DNA of 64,000 bases from Xestospongia bergquistia (GCA_963965975.1 OZ014411.1:21108446-21172445); one strand, 5' to 3'. Shown: positions 1-12,658, counted from the stretch's first letter. Notes: generated from the sequence alone by a model not told the origin. Numbers and translations are program-made.

Positions 1-228
1 AATTGCTTTTGAAAGTGGGTTATGAATATTGTCCATTATATCAGCTTCATAAATAGATATTCCCATAGAGGAAATACTATGTAAACTAGTAATGCCCACT
101 GACCTTGTTGCTATGGTATTATATCTACTAACAGTTGGCTATAAAGTTTTAATGACATTGCTTTGTTGACAAACACCCTTGACATCATATGTAACTGTTC
201 CCATGTGTCCAGATTATGGGCTTGAATT
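1..228. other. No gene seen
   Basis: AT-rich sequence upstream of the LRR fragment. I see no splice-bounded exon or repeat here. Earlier exons of the LRR gene could lie outside the window. Confidence 0.4.
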
Positions 229-885
229 ATGTATACGTACAATTTCATTGTAGCCAAAAGTAATGTTTCTTTTTGTGGTAGCTTAGTGAGAATTTATTCA
301 TTTTGTTCCATAATAGGATGTACTCACCGTGTTGTGTGGGGAAGTGACAGTGTTCGTCTTTCTTCGCCCACTATTATAGAATGTGAGGAAGTGATGACTA
401 AATTGATGATGCAAAATCAAACTGAAATACAATGGTGGATTGAGCTCTATACTTTATCATCTGACTGTTTGCTAACAGTATTTACTAAACTCAATGATTG
501 TGTAGTAGTAAGGCTTGATATAAATGACACTCAATTTGATAACCACTGTATCTCTGAATTATGTCAAGTTTTGACCAACAACAAAACTATCGAGGGACTA
601 AGTTTTTGGTCTTCTTCTCTTACTTCTACTGGTTTGGAGCTATTAAGTAATGCTGTCTCTGTTAATAATACACTCAAAGCATTAATTTTAACATCTGACA
701 ATACCATCACAGATGAGGAGACACCTTATATTATTAGCATGCTATCAATGTTGGAAGTTTTACTTATAAATTTTTGTCCAAGCATTACCAATAATGGAAT
801 GCAGCATATCTCACAAGCAGTGACTACCAACACATCACTGGCTCAAGTCTATATTAATGGTTGTGACCTATGTATTTGTTATTAG
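229..885 (+). CDS. Leucine-rich-repeat fragment, NLR-like
   Basis: An open frame of 218 codons. From about residue 90 to the end it shows ribonuclease-inhibitor-type leucine-rich repeats of about 28 residues: LDINDTQFDNHCISELCQVL, LSFWSSSLTSTGLELLSNAV, and a third ending ITNNGMQHISQAV. Such repeats form the sensor region of animal NLR immune proteins, which are numerous in sponges. No NACHT, Death or CARD domain is present. The first ~60 residues look unlike coding sequence, so the printed start is probably intron or upstream DNA and this is more likely one exon or a gene remnant. It ends 116 bp before the PHAX start on the same strand. The LRR fold is well supported; the NLR label is inference. 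Confidence 0.5.
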   Translation: MYTYNFIVAKSNVSFCGSLVRIYSFCSIIGCTHRVVWGSDSVRLSSPTIIECEEVMTKLMMQNQTEIQWWIELYTLSSDCLLTVFTKLNDCVVVRLDINDTQFDNHCISELCQVLTNNKTIEGLSFWSSSLTSTGLELLSNAVSVNNTLKALILTSDNTITDEETPYIISMLSMLEVLLINFCPSITNNGMQHISQAVTTNTSLAQVYINGCDLCICY

Positions 886-1001
886 TATTTTGTGATATGT
901 GTTTGTTATTAGTATTATTATTATAATTATATAATTTCTTATTATTGGGTTCATAATACGTACTATCGTTGGGGGCGTGTTCATTGCGAGATAGATTAAA
1001 G

Positions 1002-3444
1002 ATGGCTCTTCTCTTTGAAGGTGGTAGCAGCGTTTCTGTGAACTTAGACCAGCAGTATACGTCCAGTAACTATTCTACTTGTACATCTCAACATTCAGAA
1101 TTATCTTATAAACAATTGCCAAGTAAAGACAATCACTACAATGCTGCAGACACTGGTGATGGTCCTATATTGAGTACATTAATTCGATCAGATGGTATGA
1201 CAATAAGCCAACAAGATACTTCAGAACTGGGATCAGTCATGACTTTTGATAATGATATGGTAAAGCAATATGATGATAGAGAAGGACATTCCAATTGTAT
1301 TGAAGTAAAGCCAGTAGTATCAAAACATAGAGTATGTTGTACAAAGAACAGTGAAGACTTAAGTGATCTGATATACTGTCGTAAATTACATGGAGTCCAT
1401 TTTAAAAGTCCAGTGGGAAAAGTGTCAAAAGAAATATCTCGTTGTTTACATGAAGTGAGTAAGTGTAAAAATAAGAGAAACTGTAAATTTATAAGAAATG
1501 TTTAGATAGACAAAATATGTTTATATGAAATTATTATAGTTGACTTTCAAAGTTTTAAGAATTAAGGTATAGTATTAATGAACTGTTTTGCCAGCTATCT
1601 AGACACTTAGTACTTAATAATACTATGATTGATAACAAACCATGTCATTATTACATTACAATGTTAACGATGTAGATGAAATAGGAATTATAGAATTAAT
1701 GAAATTATCCATAGCCTCAGATAGTAGAGGTGTCTTAAAAGAAAGCATTTTTACCATTTGAGTCTTTAAGTATCCTCTAGATATCATAGGCTCAATATAA
1801 CAACTTGTTCTCAGTTTAGTTATGATAATACACATTAATTTATAATATCCTTTATTGTATTAGTACAAACGTAACCTCATACATAATGTTACCAGAGTAC
1901 TGGGTGTTAAAGTGACATTGGACCTATTTCACAAAACAGCTAAAATACAATCAAGTGGAGGAGAATTAACATCTGACAATGAAAGAAGGTATTGATAGAT
2001 AGTGTTATAATTAACCCAATGAAAGCACCTGCTTAGTCTGGTATATCTAGCTTTACATTAATTATATAGTATTTTGGATGAGGGGCGTGGTTTTAAGTCA
2101 AACTTCATATTAGCCTTTTTAATAGATTAGCTAGCATCATAGAGGTATTTACATAAGGAATTATCAGCTAATTATGACACTAAGTGACTTATTAATGCAT
2201 ATTGGAAATCTTTAACTTAATTGTCATATAAGAATATTTTGATCACATGATATATGTCACACATTTATCATTTATCTGTTATTTCTAGAATTATGGAAAC
2301 AAAACAATAGTATTTTGTGTTTGTTATTTTGGTTTAGAAAAAGTCCTGGAGGTGTGTTTTTAAGATTAGTAAAAGAGATAGCAACAGAAAAACAAAGTGA
2401 GGCAATCTTTAAAGATGAAAAAGAACGGCACTCTCGTAGGAAAAAGTGTGCACGTCAAAAAAGATTGAAAGAAAGGACACAGAATTCAATGGACATTACC
2501 AAAGAAGACATTAAAGAGGAACTAGAGGATAAAAATAAACAGGTAATATAATTTAGCAGATGAGTAATAAAAATAAAAGTTTGCACACACATCTCATAAT
2601 GAGATTCATAGTCCATATATTTGAATAGGAATGTCTGGTCTATGCAATGTACATAGGCCTCAACCAGGTTAATGTTTGAAAATATAGAACCTGACAGTTT
2701 AAATAGCTACTTCCTTCTTTATAAACAGCAAAGTGGCAGGTTTATACAGACCTGATGATAAGCTTTATCAGTTTTATCATTGTTGACAGATCTATATGCA
2801 TTTAGTTATAAACCTACCACTTGGAGATCTTAACAGGCTATCGCTCAACGGCCATGTGCTATGTTATTGAGTGATAGTGGCAGGTTAGTATAAATCTCAT
2901 AGTAAGCTATATCAGATATATTATGGTTCATTTATCTATATGCATTATATCAACCTGCCTACTTGAGATTTTGTAAAAGATATTGCCTAAAGGCCATACA
3001 CTTAATACATTGATGTACTACCTATCTGTAATCAATGTATGACTTAAATCAATAATAACATACTGTAAAGGTCCAACGATTGCTGGACTGTCATATTTAT
3101 GACTAAACAAGTCCCGTACTACAATTGAGCTATTTTTAAAGGGGATATACTGGACTATAATAGCAACAACTTTATGCCACATTTACATTTGCTGTTACTA
3201 ATGTATATAGAATGATGTGTTCTCATAAGAGTAGTGCATTAATCCACTATTGCTGATAATTAGTAATACCTATAATGCTATTTTATTAGGTCATGTCATC
3301 TCAAGGCCATGTTGTAACTAGTGTTCCTCAAGAGTTGAACTTATATGATCATAATACTATGGAGGAAGAAATGGAAGTTGAACATCATGATCAGGTCAGT
3401 TATGTTAATATGTCTTTCATGTTGTTGTCACTTGAGATACTGTG

Positions 3445-3494
<50 letters not shown>

Positions 3495-3945
3495 CTTATA
3501 AGTAGTAGTAGGTCACTGTATACCATATATTGTATAAATTATTGAATAGCATTTTAAGTAGGTGGACCCAGAACACAAACCTAGTATTCAGTTTATACAT
3601 TGGCCTCTATTTGGACTTGGCAGTTTTCAGTTTGTTATTATTGCTACTTTTCACATTTTCTAATAATTTTATCATTAAAACTAAACATAAATAAAGTTGT
3701 CATCAATATAGCCTCACAGTGTATATATCCAATATAGAGTGATTGCTGATATATAATTACATTGGTATCATTTTGTCTTAATGAGAGCCCTTCAGTTGAG
3801 AAAGTGTATCATTATTTTAATTTCATTATTTTAATTATCTTTATTGTTATAGGTTGATGTTATAGATAAAGTTAATGAAGAATTAGCAGCAGAGTTTGAA
3901 CAAATTGATGAGATTAAGTTAGATTTTGGAATTGACTTTACTTAA
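1002..3945 (+). CDS. PHAX: PHAX, phosphorylated adaptor for snRNA export (5 exons)
   Basis: PHAX bridges capped snRNA and the cap-binding complex to the export receptor CRM1 in the nucleus. Coding exons are 1002-1454, 1864-1988, 2338-2542, 3290-3394 and 3853-3945. All phases join and give 326 residues (human PHAX is about 394). The RNA-binding domain spans the exon 1/2/3 joins: ISRCLHE, then KRNLIHNVTRVLG, then the glycine pair of SSGGEL, then RRKSPGGVFLRLVK, which matches the diagnostic RRRTPGGVFLNLLK of vertebrate PHAX. A basic stretch (ERHSRRKKCARQKR) and an acidic C-terminus follow. I chose ATG 1002; an in-frame TTG lies further upstream. Exon 1 is serine-rich and poorly conserved, as in known PHAX N-termini. 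The basic region first suggested a bZIP, but no leucine zipper follows. Confidence 0.88.
3446..3493. repeat. (TA)n microsatellite in PHAX intron 4
   Basis: About 24 uninterrupted AT dinucleotides, 50 bp after the exon 4 donor. Length is likely to vary between individuals. Confidence 0.9.
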
Positions 3946-4801
3946 GATTGTGCTTAGTTGTTGTACTATATCAGTATCATCATTCAAAGATTTTCAAAAT
4001 AACTTTTTAAGTAGACTTGTATTAGATATTATAATCATATAATAATCTATATATTCAACTATTTAAAAGTTGATAATCAAAAGTAACTGTTATATCAATT
4101 TTAGGTAAAAGACACATGAATGCCTTATGTCTGATATATAGCCTTTAATGCACACTGATCATAATCTTAGATTCACCAAGTTGTAACACTTAAAATGTGT
4201 CTATTAGAAGATACATTGTACATGCATTTTATATATAATGCTCATAAATGTAAAGGTACAATGGAGCATACATCATCAATACAATCTTTTAACAAATACA
4301 TAGATACATAAAGAGACCAAGGACTCCTGACATGTTGATCCATAGTTTAGTGGTGTCTTTGAGCAACATTAAAATATAAATATTAGTATCCCACAGCTAA
4401 ACCAGTTATCTGCCTCTCTGCTATAAGGCTAACAATCTAAAATGTATAGTAGAGAAACTAATCTGCCCATTACCATGCCATAATGTCAAAGTTGCTCCAC
4501 AATTAGTTGAAGCATATAAAGGAGTATAAAAACATTGTAAAAGAATTACATGTTCTTTGGCATGGACATGATGTCATCGTGACATCACTTGCATAGTTTA
4601 ATATGGAATAATGATAGATTAATTGTGCTCATACATATATAACAATAATATTTGAGATACACATGCATAGTGACAAAATATAGTGTATTATCAAATTAGG
4701 AATTTAGTTTTTCATACTTATTATATAATATATAGTCACTTAATTGTAGAAAATTAATGATTAACTTTGAGATATTTCAAGTTTGTTTAGTAAAAATCAA
4801 T
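3946..4801. other. Intergenic, convergent between PHAX and the membrane-protein gene
   Basis: AT-rich DNA between two converging genes. It must hold both 3' UTRs. I see no further gene or repeat. Confidence 0.5.
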
Positions 4802-5407
4802 TCATTTATATCCAATGACTCTAAAACGCATTTTTAAGTTGCCACCAAAAGCTGCCCCATCGTATAATCCTGTGACATACTTTCCATCATAAGGCAGCCA
4901 CATACTTTCAGAGTTATATGACCATGCCCCTTGACCGTATGCATGAACAATAAGTTGAAATTTATACTCAGGATTAGTATAAATTAGAACCCTTCCATTT
5001 GATTCTTTATTACAATCACCAGTTTCAACCTCAGCATTAACATGCACCATTTTAGCTGTATCAGGCACACCAACAGATTCAAGATCAATATTTACTTTTG
5101 TATATGAAGGATCTGTAGATATGGCTGTAAAATCACTTTTAATAGGAGTCCAAGTAAGCAGCTGTACATATGGTAAACAAAGCATAATGTCTATACCTTG
5201 CTATATCATACCTTAGCTTCAAGTTCTGATATCTCTTTTTCTACAAAGTTTTTGAGCTCTTTTATTGATTGTTCAACCTGTCAAATTAAAGATAAATGTC
5301 AAATGAAGAGCATATAAATATAGGGAATTTTGATCAATGATAACCTGTGTCAGTAGATACTGTGCCATGGCTATTAACATAGCCAACCAAACAAGAAACC
5401 AAAACAT
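4802..5407 (-). CDS. Small type II membrane protein with coiled stalk and C-terminal globular domain (3 exons)
   Basis: Exons are 5345-5407, 5212-5277 and 4802-5161, all phase 0, with introns of 67 and 50 bp; the product is 162 residues. Exon 1 is a membrane anchor starting MFWFLVWLAMLIAMAQYLL. Exon 2 is 22 residues, charged and heptad-like (VEQSIKELKNFVEKEISELE), suggesting a short coiled-coil stalk. Exon 3 is 119 residues rich in beta-prone stretches, including LLTWTPIKSDFTAIS and GRVLIYTNPEYKFQLIVHAY. The layout fits a type II protein with an extracellular C-terminal beta domain. I do not recognise the family; TNF or C1q domains were considered but diagnostic motifs are absent. Broken paralogues lie at 9.1, 20.1, 30.4 and 40.8 kb, so this appears to be the intact local member. 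Confidence 0.7.
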
Positions 5408-6019
5408 TTCAATAAATTAATGACCAAACAAATTACTTCAGCCAAAAGTCAATGAGATATTCACAGCTAAGGATGACAATTTTTTCATTGACCTCTGGAT
5501 TTAAGTACTCAGTCAATCTAACTCAGTCAATAGTGTTCAATCTTTATATAAGCTGTTTCCAAGTGAGAAATGCATTATTGTTAACAGTTGTGCAGAGGAA
5601 ACAAAGGTCAAAGGTCAAAGGCACCTTTTCAAGTGGCGTAACAACTTAATTGCAACTGTGTTCTTCATGTTTGTCATTGGCAGTGCCTCAATATGTTTTG
5701 TGAGGTAATCTCCAATCCCTTTTGCATGTCTTTTTGAAGGCTGACCAAATATTTTTTCAGCAAATAACACTATGAACTATTAATTATTAGTTACTAAGTA
5801 TTTAAATAATACACTATGACAAATGGAGAGTGACACTAATGACTTAGAGTATAAATAGGACTGTTTTTCATTCATGCATTTATTATTATGTAGCCACTAA
5901 TGATGACAGTTGATCTAACTGTTGAAACGTTTGGCAAAGAAAATTGTTTTGTTTGGTGAAAGATCAAAAAATGAACATTACTATAAACTTACCCAAACAT
6001 CCAGGCCTCTTTCGGACAA
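5408..6019. other. Upstream region of the membrane-protein gene
   Basis: AT-rich, with no convincing coding exon. It must contain the promoter of the minus-strand membrane-protein gene, but no clear TATA or CpG island marks it. Confidence 0.4.
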
Positions 6020-8830
6020 TCAGTGATTGTTACCAAGTGAAGACAATTATATCCTTCAGTCAATTACACACCTGGACTGTATATGTGTTCAGTTATTCCT
6101 TATTTCACACTTTGTATTTATTATTGTTACATGGAAATGGACCAAAGTGAGACTGAGGAAGTGAAATCTCTTTATGCAAACAACATCAAGTTAGAAACTG
6201 AGTTTTTGGGCTACATGCCTGTGAGCAAAACTCACTTCATATACCACCTGACCACAATTAAAAATGCTATACAAGAATTTATTTATGTAAAAAACTAGCA
6301 TATATTCAATATAATATTTGGTAACATGAAACAATAAATATAAATATGATCATTTTTTGATTACAAATATGCTTGTATGTGGTTAACTCTAGTCTCACAA
6401 TTGTATCCAACAATATAATTGAATGGTGGACATCCATTGCTAAATCATTGGGGTTGGGTTTGACTTGTAAACCAATAATGTACTTAATGATAATCTATGA
6501 CAAAAGTTGCCAGTAATGCTATCATTGACATTTATTATCACTATCATACTGTGTTCTTCAATGGGTAGTTGTAAGTTTTCAACCCCTCTACTTACTGTTA
6601 GCTGTGGCCACTCTTGATCTCAATTTAAGGCCTACACCTATAGATAACTAATAACTAACTGTATAAATGAGAGATAAGTTAAATATGTTGTCATGATGTT
6701 TGTAAGTGAATTGAAACAGACAGACCTGTATAGATAATGTTGGAATCAACAATTGTTTCTGAATATTATAAAGTTCCATTATTGTATATGCAAGTTTGCA
6801 ATCAACTACTGTGGGTTATAAGCAATGCTACATCGTGTGCTCACTTAAATGTACAATCTCAATTGATCCTGTATATTCAGTTTAGATTATGTAAAATAGT
6901 TTAAAGGAGCATATGGCATCCTGTTTTGATTATTTCATGATTTTATTAGTGTCTCTATATTAAGTAAATCTAACAGTATATCCATAATTAATATTATGTT
7001 TATTTGGAGTATAATGTTATGTGTTAAAGCAGATAAATATGTAGAAATGAGATGACAATTAGTGATTATTACCAAGTGAAGACAATTATATCCTTCAGTC
7101 AATTACACACCTGGACTGTATACTCATACGTGTTCAGTTATTCCTTATTTCACACCTTGTATTTGTGATTGTTACATGCAAAAGTGATAAACTGAGGAAG
7201 TGAAATCTCTTTATGCAAACAACATCAAGTTAGAAACTGAGTTTTTGGGCTACATGCCTGTGAGCAAAACTCACTTCATGTACCATCTATGACAAAAGTT
7301 GCCAGTAATGCTATCATTGACATTTATTATCACTATCATACTGTGTTCTTCAATGGGTAGTTGTAAGTTTTCAACCCCTCTACTTACTGTTAGCTGTGGC
7401 CACTCTTGATCTCAATTTAAGGCCTACACCTATAGATAACTAATAACTAACTGTATAAATGAGAGATAAGTTCAATATGTTGTCATGATGTTTGTAAGTG
7501 AATTGAAACAGACAGACCTGTATAGATAATGTTGGAATCAACAATTGTTTCTGAATATTATAAAGTCCCATTATTGTATGTGCAAGTTTGCAATCAACTA
7601 CTGCGGGTTATAAGCAATGCTACATCGTGTGCTCACTTAAATGTACAATCTCAATTGATCCTGTACATTCAGTTTAGATTATGTAAAATAGTTTAAAGGA
7701 GCATATGGCATCCTGTTTTGATTATTTCATGATTTTATTAGTGTCTCTATATTAAGTAAATCTAACAGTATATCCATAATTATGATTATGTTTACTTGGA
7801 GTATAATGTTATGTGTTAAAGCAGATAGATATGTATAAATGAGATGACAATTAGTGATTATTACCAAGTGAAGACAATTATATCCTTCAGTCAGTTATAC
7901 ACCTGGACTATTCTTTATTTCACACCTTGTATTTGTGATTGTTACATGCAAAAGTGATAAACTGAGGAAGTGAAATCTCTTTATGCAAACAACATCAAGT
8001 TAGAAACTGAGTTTTTGGGCTACATGCCTGTGAGTAAAACTCACTTCATGTACCACCAGGCCACAATTAAAAACACTATATAAGAGTTTAAAAAACCAGT
8101 CATAAATTCAATATAATATTTTGTAACATGATACAATAAATATATGATCATTTTTTCATTACAAATATGCTTGCACATGCTTAACTCCAGTCTCACAGTC
8201 GTATCCAACTATATAATTGAATGGTGGATATCCAATTTTATATCATAGGGTTTGAGTTTGGCTAGTAAACTGATATTATAATGTACTTAATGATATTCTA
8301 TGACAAAGTTACCAGTAATGCTATCACCAACGTTTATTATTACTATCATACTGTGTTCTTCCATGGATAGCTCAACGTATGGTTAGCTGTGGCCACTCTT
8401 GATCTCAATTTAAGACCTACACCTTTAGATAATTGTATAATTGTACCTAAAAACTAACTGTATAGATGGGAGATAAGTGCCATGATGTTTGCAAGTGAAT
8501 TGAAACAGACAGACCTGTATAGATAATGTTGGAATCAACAATTGTTTCTGAATACTATAAAGTCCCATTATTGTATGTGCAAGTTTGCAATCAACTACTG
8601 TGGGTTATAAGCAATGCTATATCATGCACTCACATCTGTGTACAATCTCAAGTGATCCTGTATATTCATTCTGTTTGGATTATGTAAAATAGCATAATGG
8701 AGCTTATGGTATCCTGTTTTGATAGTTTGATAATTTTATTAATGTTTCAATATTAAGTAAATCTAACAGTACGTCAGTATCATTATTATTATGTTTATTA
8801 ATATTTTGTGTATAATGTAGCATGCATTGC
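6020..8830. repeat. Three direct copies of a 0.8-1.0 kb non-coding repeat
   Basis: Copies begin near 6023, 7064 and 7853, each with the phrase ACCAAGTGAAGACAATTATA. They share blocks such as GGCCACTCTTGATCTC and GAATTGAAACAGACAGAC. The second and third copies carry internal deletions. Related copies in the same orientation occur at 18.43-19.09, 28.77-29.42 and 39.10-39.76 kb. I found no terminal inverted repeats or coding capacity, so this is a segmental repeat of unknown origin. Short open frames here are incidental. Confidence 0.75.
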
Positions 8831-9056
8831 TGTTAATTATCAACTTAGTTGTTTCCAAGTGTCAAGAGGAAAGTTCTGTTTGCATGCAGTTTGTCTCTAT
8901 ACAGATAAAGTTGTAACTAACAATTGTTTTCAAGTGAAGACAATCATATCCTATAGTCAGTTATGAATGTTGTTACTCCTGGACTCACTTTAGTGGACAC
9001 ATGACTTTGTTTACTGATCATGTGCAGTATTCATTAACAATAATTATACCAATTCT

Positions 9057-9293
9057 TGAATATTGTCTTTGGATCTTTTCTTCTGCCTCTTGTAGCTCTT
9101 TGATTGATTCTGTTCAATTAATGGTGAGATTCTAGGATTAGAAACTTATAATTGAAGAATATATTCCATTAATTGTATACCTTTTTTCAAGATCCAACAG
9201 CTTTTGATGGAATTCATCCAAAGCTGTCTTAATGTAATTTGATAGATAACAAGAGAAAGCAACCACTGCTGCAATAAAGAAAAACCAAAACAT
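9057..9293 (-). pseudogene. Relic of the type II membrane-protein gene (anchor exon plus stalk-like exon)
   Basis: The anchor exon (9181-9293) encodes MFWFFFIAAVVAFSCYLSNY and a helical region ending LLDLEK. It has one A fewer in the terminal A-run than the 20 kb copy (113 against 114 nt), which shifts the frame. About 70 bp further along the minus strand is a stalk-like stretch ESIKELQEAEEKIQRQ, whose frame does not connect. No beta-domain exon follows. This belongs to a truncated direct copy of the array unit. Confidence 0.65.
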
Positions 9294-9599
9294 CTCTAAT
9301 AATTGAGAGAATATTTATATCCTTCAATTCACTGAGACCACTCTATATGATGTAAGAATGCAGACAAGCTCTTTTCTTCTTTAGCTTTTCAGTGTTTTAG
9401 TCTAAAGTCTAACTGTGACAATTTATGACTTATAGTACTTTTTGTAATGTTAGATCTACTTAATAATTAACCTTTCCCTCTATAATTTAACTATTTCTAA
9501 GTGAATACAAGCATGTCCTTCACTCAATTATTAGTGCTATTAGATTAGACTCACCTCATGCAAAGTACACATGTTGGTATTCATTATTTCGCACCTAAA

Positions 9600-10325
9600 A
9601 CAAGGTTGGTAATATTACATAACACCTAATAGATACCATTAAAATATACTAAATGATTCTTTTTAAATTCTGATGTGCACCTTCACAGCATAGTTACTAG
9701 TCATGAGGTTGCTGACAAAATTTCTTTCTTCAAATAGCCACATCAATTATTAGTAAAAACATATTCTGTATAACCACCAGATATACACTACTTTTTGAAA
9801 CTATAAATTATTGAAATGAATACTACTATTTATACTAAAGCTTATTAAAGTATCTGTGAATAGAAATTATGTACATGCACAGACACACTCATACATAAAG
9901 ATATATAGTAATTATTGTTATTTGAAGATTGTCTTCAGCAAGATAATTACATAACAGCAATCAATGTATCATATAGTTTAGCAACAAACACAATGAACTA
10001 CTTAGATAGAGACTATTTCTGATATAATAATAATAAAATTAACAAGTAACTTTCATGATTGTTAGTAATCAGTACCAGCAAAAGAAGACTTCTCTCCTAA
10101 TTCCTCAAGTCCCAAACTCATGTAACCTCCATCAACAGGTAGATCAGTGCCTCTAATAAATGAAGCATCATCTGAGAGAAGAAAACATATAGCAGAGGCA
10201 ACTTCTGATGTTTCACACAAGCGACGTGGCATATGAAAATGTTCCCATATTGGTTCCCACTTTTCACGATCACCTTTAGCAGCTTTAGATACTTCAGGTG
10301 ACCACACCCATGCTGGACTAATGAA
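9600..10325. repeat. Truncated direct copy of array sequence (matches 21.19-21.91 kb)
   Basis: Same orientation as the array units and highly similar to 21.19-21.91 kb. It ends abruptly at about 10,325, beside inverted array sequence, so this is a rearrangement breakpoint. Confidence 0.7.
10062..10325 (-). pseudogene. SDR gene 3' fragment
   Basis: Encodes only the last ~86 residues of the SDR protein, from SPAWVWSPEV through LPVDGGYMSLG to the stop. Similarity stops just before the codons upstream of ISPAW. No Rossmann or catalytic motif is present, so it cannot encode an enzyme. With 14,340-14,700 it forms an inverted pair. Confidence 0.85.
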
Positions 10326-10869
10326 AATTAATATTACTAATAAGTATAGTAGTTTATAGTAGCACATCACAGGTTACCACTACAATTATAATTTTCATTA
10401 TAACAAGGATTGTAATCACATCACTATAGCTTCTGTCAATAGTAATAGACAATTTCAATGTTGAGGTAACTGTAATTGACTTTTTTAAAATGAATTGAAT
10501 AATTTCACATTTTAAAATTAAAGTATAACATTGCTATCACATCTTTTTTCATAACGTTAAAAGCTTTATCAAATTAGCATCAACAGCTAGAGCTTTAACC
10601 TCATGAAAGACAAAAGCAGAATATAGTAAGACTATATTAAATTGTATTAGTAATATATTGATTTTAAGGTAATAGTAGTAATATATTATTATTACATTGC
10701 ATTGTAATTGACCTCATGTTTACTATGCACATACAATAATTTGTTGTGATCATTACTATAGTCATTGAATCACTAACATTAGCTCATGCTTTTAAAAGTA
10801 GGCTAGTTGTTGATAACACATTTCAATAGATGTATATGTACACAATGTGGTAATTCATGCTTGTCATGA

Positions 10870-11035
10870 TTACATAATCTTCACATCTCAATACTCCTTG
10901 TCACAATACTAATTATATTATCAGTATTAATATATTTATTATATCAACAAGACAATGAAGACTGTCCAATACAATCATAAGATAATGGAATAACGAATAC
11001 AGAACTTGTAAATATAATTCACTACAAACAGTAAA
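10870..11035 (+). pseudogene. Micropeptide exon 2 relic
   Basis: Retains the membrane core of the 59-residue micropeptide family (ISILLVTILIILSVLIYLL, then YQQDNEDCPIQS) but then meets TAA where intact genes continue. The ATG before the core is lost and no exon 1 precedes it. Confidence 0.75.
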
Positions 11036-11189
11036 CTTAAAAGGACATGGAACTACATTATATATTTTCATTTTCTAAATGGTACACTTCATACCCAGAC
11101 ATCCTCTTGGAGCACATGTTATGTATGTGTGTGTGTATTTTTTTGCTTTTGCCATCTTTGTTTTTATTTTTCTTTGTTCTCTAGTTTAA

Positions 11190-11275
11190 ATAGTGTCCTG
11201 ATTAACCTACTGTAAAGTGTCTAGGTTTACTTAATGTGAAATGTCCAGGTTGACCTAATGTGAAATATTCTCTTC
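11190..11275. repeat. Short minisatellite tract
   Basis: Three diverged units of a motif built on GTCCAGGTTGACCTAATGT. It is the collapsed equivalent of the long minisatellites at 15.8-16.3 and 51.7-52.2 kb, and matches tracts near 27.0 and 37.3 kb. Confidence 0.65.
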
Positions 11276-11409
11276 ATGATAGCTTAAGCATTATAGAGTT
11301 GTACATAAAATGTAATATAAATATCTAGTATACAATTAGTTATATATTACTCACATGTTGTTCAAAATATCATGACATATTACATTACATGATATGTCTT
11401 GTTAATCTC

Positions 11410-11594
11410 GGGTGGTTCTTGGTGCAACTTCACTCTGATGACATCATCATTAAATGACAGGTAGTGATGTCATCATATATGATGACATAATCTAAATCCA
11501 TCACCTACACCCTAAACCAAACCTTATGACACATAGTGATGTCATCATCATAGTACAAGTTACATCATCATAGAAGTTATACCAAGAAGGATCC
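11410..11594. mobile_element. 185-bp hAT-like MITE, copy 1
   Basis: Flanked by perfect 8-bp direct repeats TTAATCTC (11402-11409 and 11595-11602). The ends are imperfect terminal inverted repeats of about 22 bp (GGGTGGTTCTTGGTG at one end; the reverse complement of the other begins GGATCCTTCTTGG). It is non-coding and rich in ATGATGACATCA-like palindromes. An 8-bp target duplication is typical of hAT transposons. Confidence 0.85.
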
Positions 11595-11627
11595 TTAATC
11601 TCTCTATTATATTGTGTTTACTTGTAG

Positions 11628-12436
11628 GCTCACAAGGTTGTTATGATTGAAGTTACTGATTTTATTGGACACATACCATTTGAGTCTCATCACCATGACG
11701 ACGTGAATACTACATTAGAATGTGCAAAAGAAAGTAAGTAATGACATTAGAACTAACCCATATAAATTTACCACTATAGATAAACCACACCCCTAAACCA
11801 CAACCTCCTCAAAATTAGTTAGTGTGCTATGAAATAAAAATAGAATTATATAATATACTACTTTTTTGTAATAGACACTCATGTTTTAGGATTTACAAAA
11901 GTTTATGGGTGGGGTTTTCTTATTGTCACATCTTAAGTTTATATAAACAATTTGTTTGTTATATAGTGATGCAGAGAGGAGAGGTTTTAAGTGGATATTA
12001 TCAGTTCTTAAACAAATTTGGTGAATATGTCTGGATGCAGTCAAGAGGTGTCATTATATATGATAAACACTCAGGCCACCCATCATATGTAGTATGCGTC
12101 AACTATGTCATAATGTAAGTCACTATCCATTCATATACTTGACACATACCTGTATATACTTGTATCTGGTTATTGTATAAGACCTATTATTCAATTGTAT
12201 TTAATAGTGACTTAAGAATATAGTTCTCTATCACTTCCTCTAGTGATGACTCTAAATTAACTAGTAGTACTATACGAAGAGCACAGGAACCTTTTCCAGT
12301 ACCTTCTCCTTCATCTCCATTATCCTCTAATGTTTTAAGTCATATTGTTGTCTCAGACATATATCAATTAGATAATAACTGTACTGTTAGTCCTACAACT
12401 GATAATACAACAAATATATCAGAAGTAAAGACATAG
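11628..12436 (+). pseudogene. bHLH-PAS 3' cassette (exons 7-9), broken, inverted
   Basis: Matches exons 7, 8 and 9 of the bHLH-PAS gene. Exon 7 reads AGGTTGTTATGATTGAAG where the intact gene has AGGTTGTTAGGATTTGAAG: an in-frame TGA plus a 1-nt deletion. Exon 8 (PAS-B strands, YVWMQSRGVIIYDK) and exon 9 are otherwise well kept. The same lesion is in the cassettes at 25.8 and 36.2 kb, so these three share a parent. Confidence 0.85.
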
Positions 12437-12658
12437 CTATATCTCCTTGCAATATAAAATCTAATTATTACTGTCTTTTTGTTTTTACTTTATTTTGAGG
12501 TTTAACATGTACCTTGTAATGTGTTGAGGACTGAATTGTAATGCAAAGGTGATTATTGTCAAATGACATGTAGACATATTCTTTGTTATTAATTATTTTT
12601 GGTGATTCACAAATGGAATTTAATTTAATCGAGCCACACCCTCGCTAAAGCTATTTAG

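Noticed and set aside
2315-2551. bZIP transcription factor, suggested by the basic run ERHSRRKKCARQKR
   Set aside because: No leucine heptad follows, and joining exon 2 and exon 3 gives the PHAX signature RRKSPGGVFLRLV.
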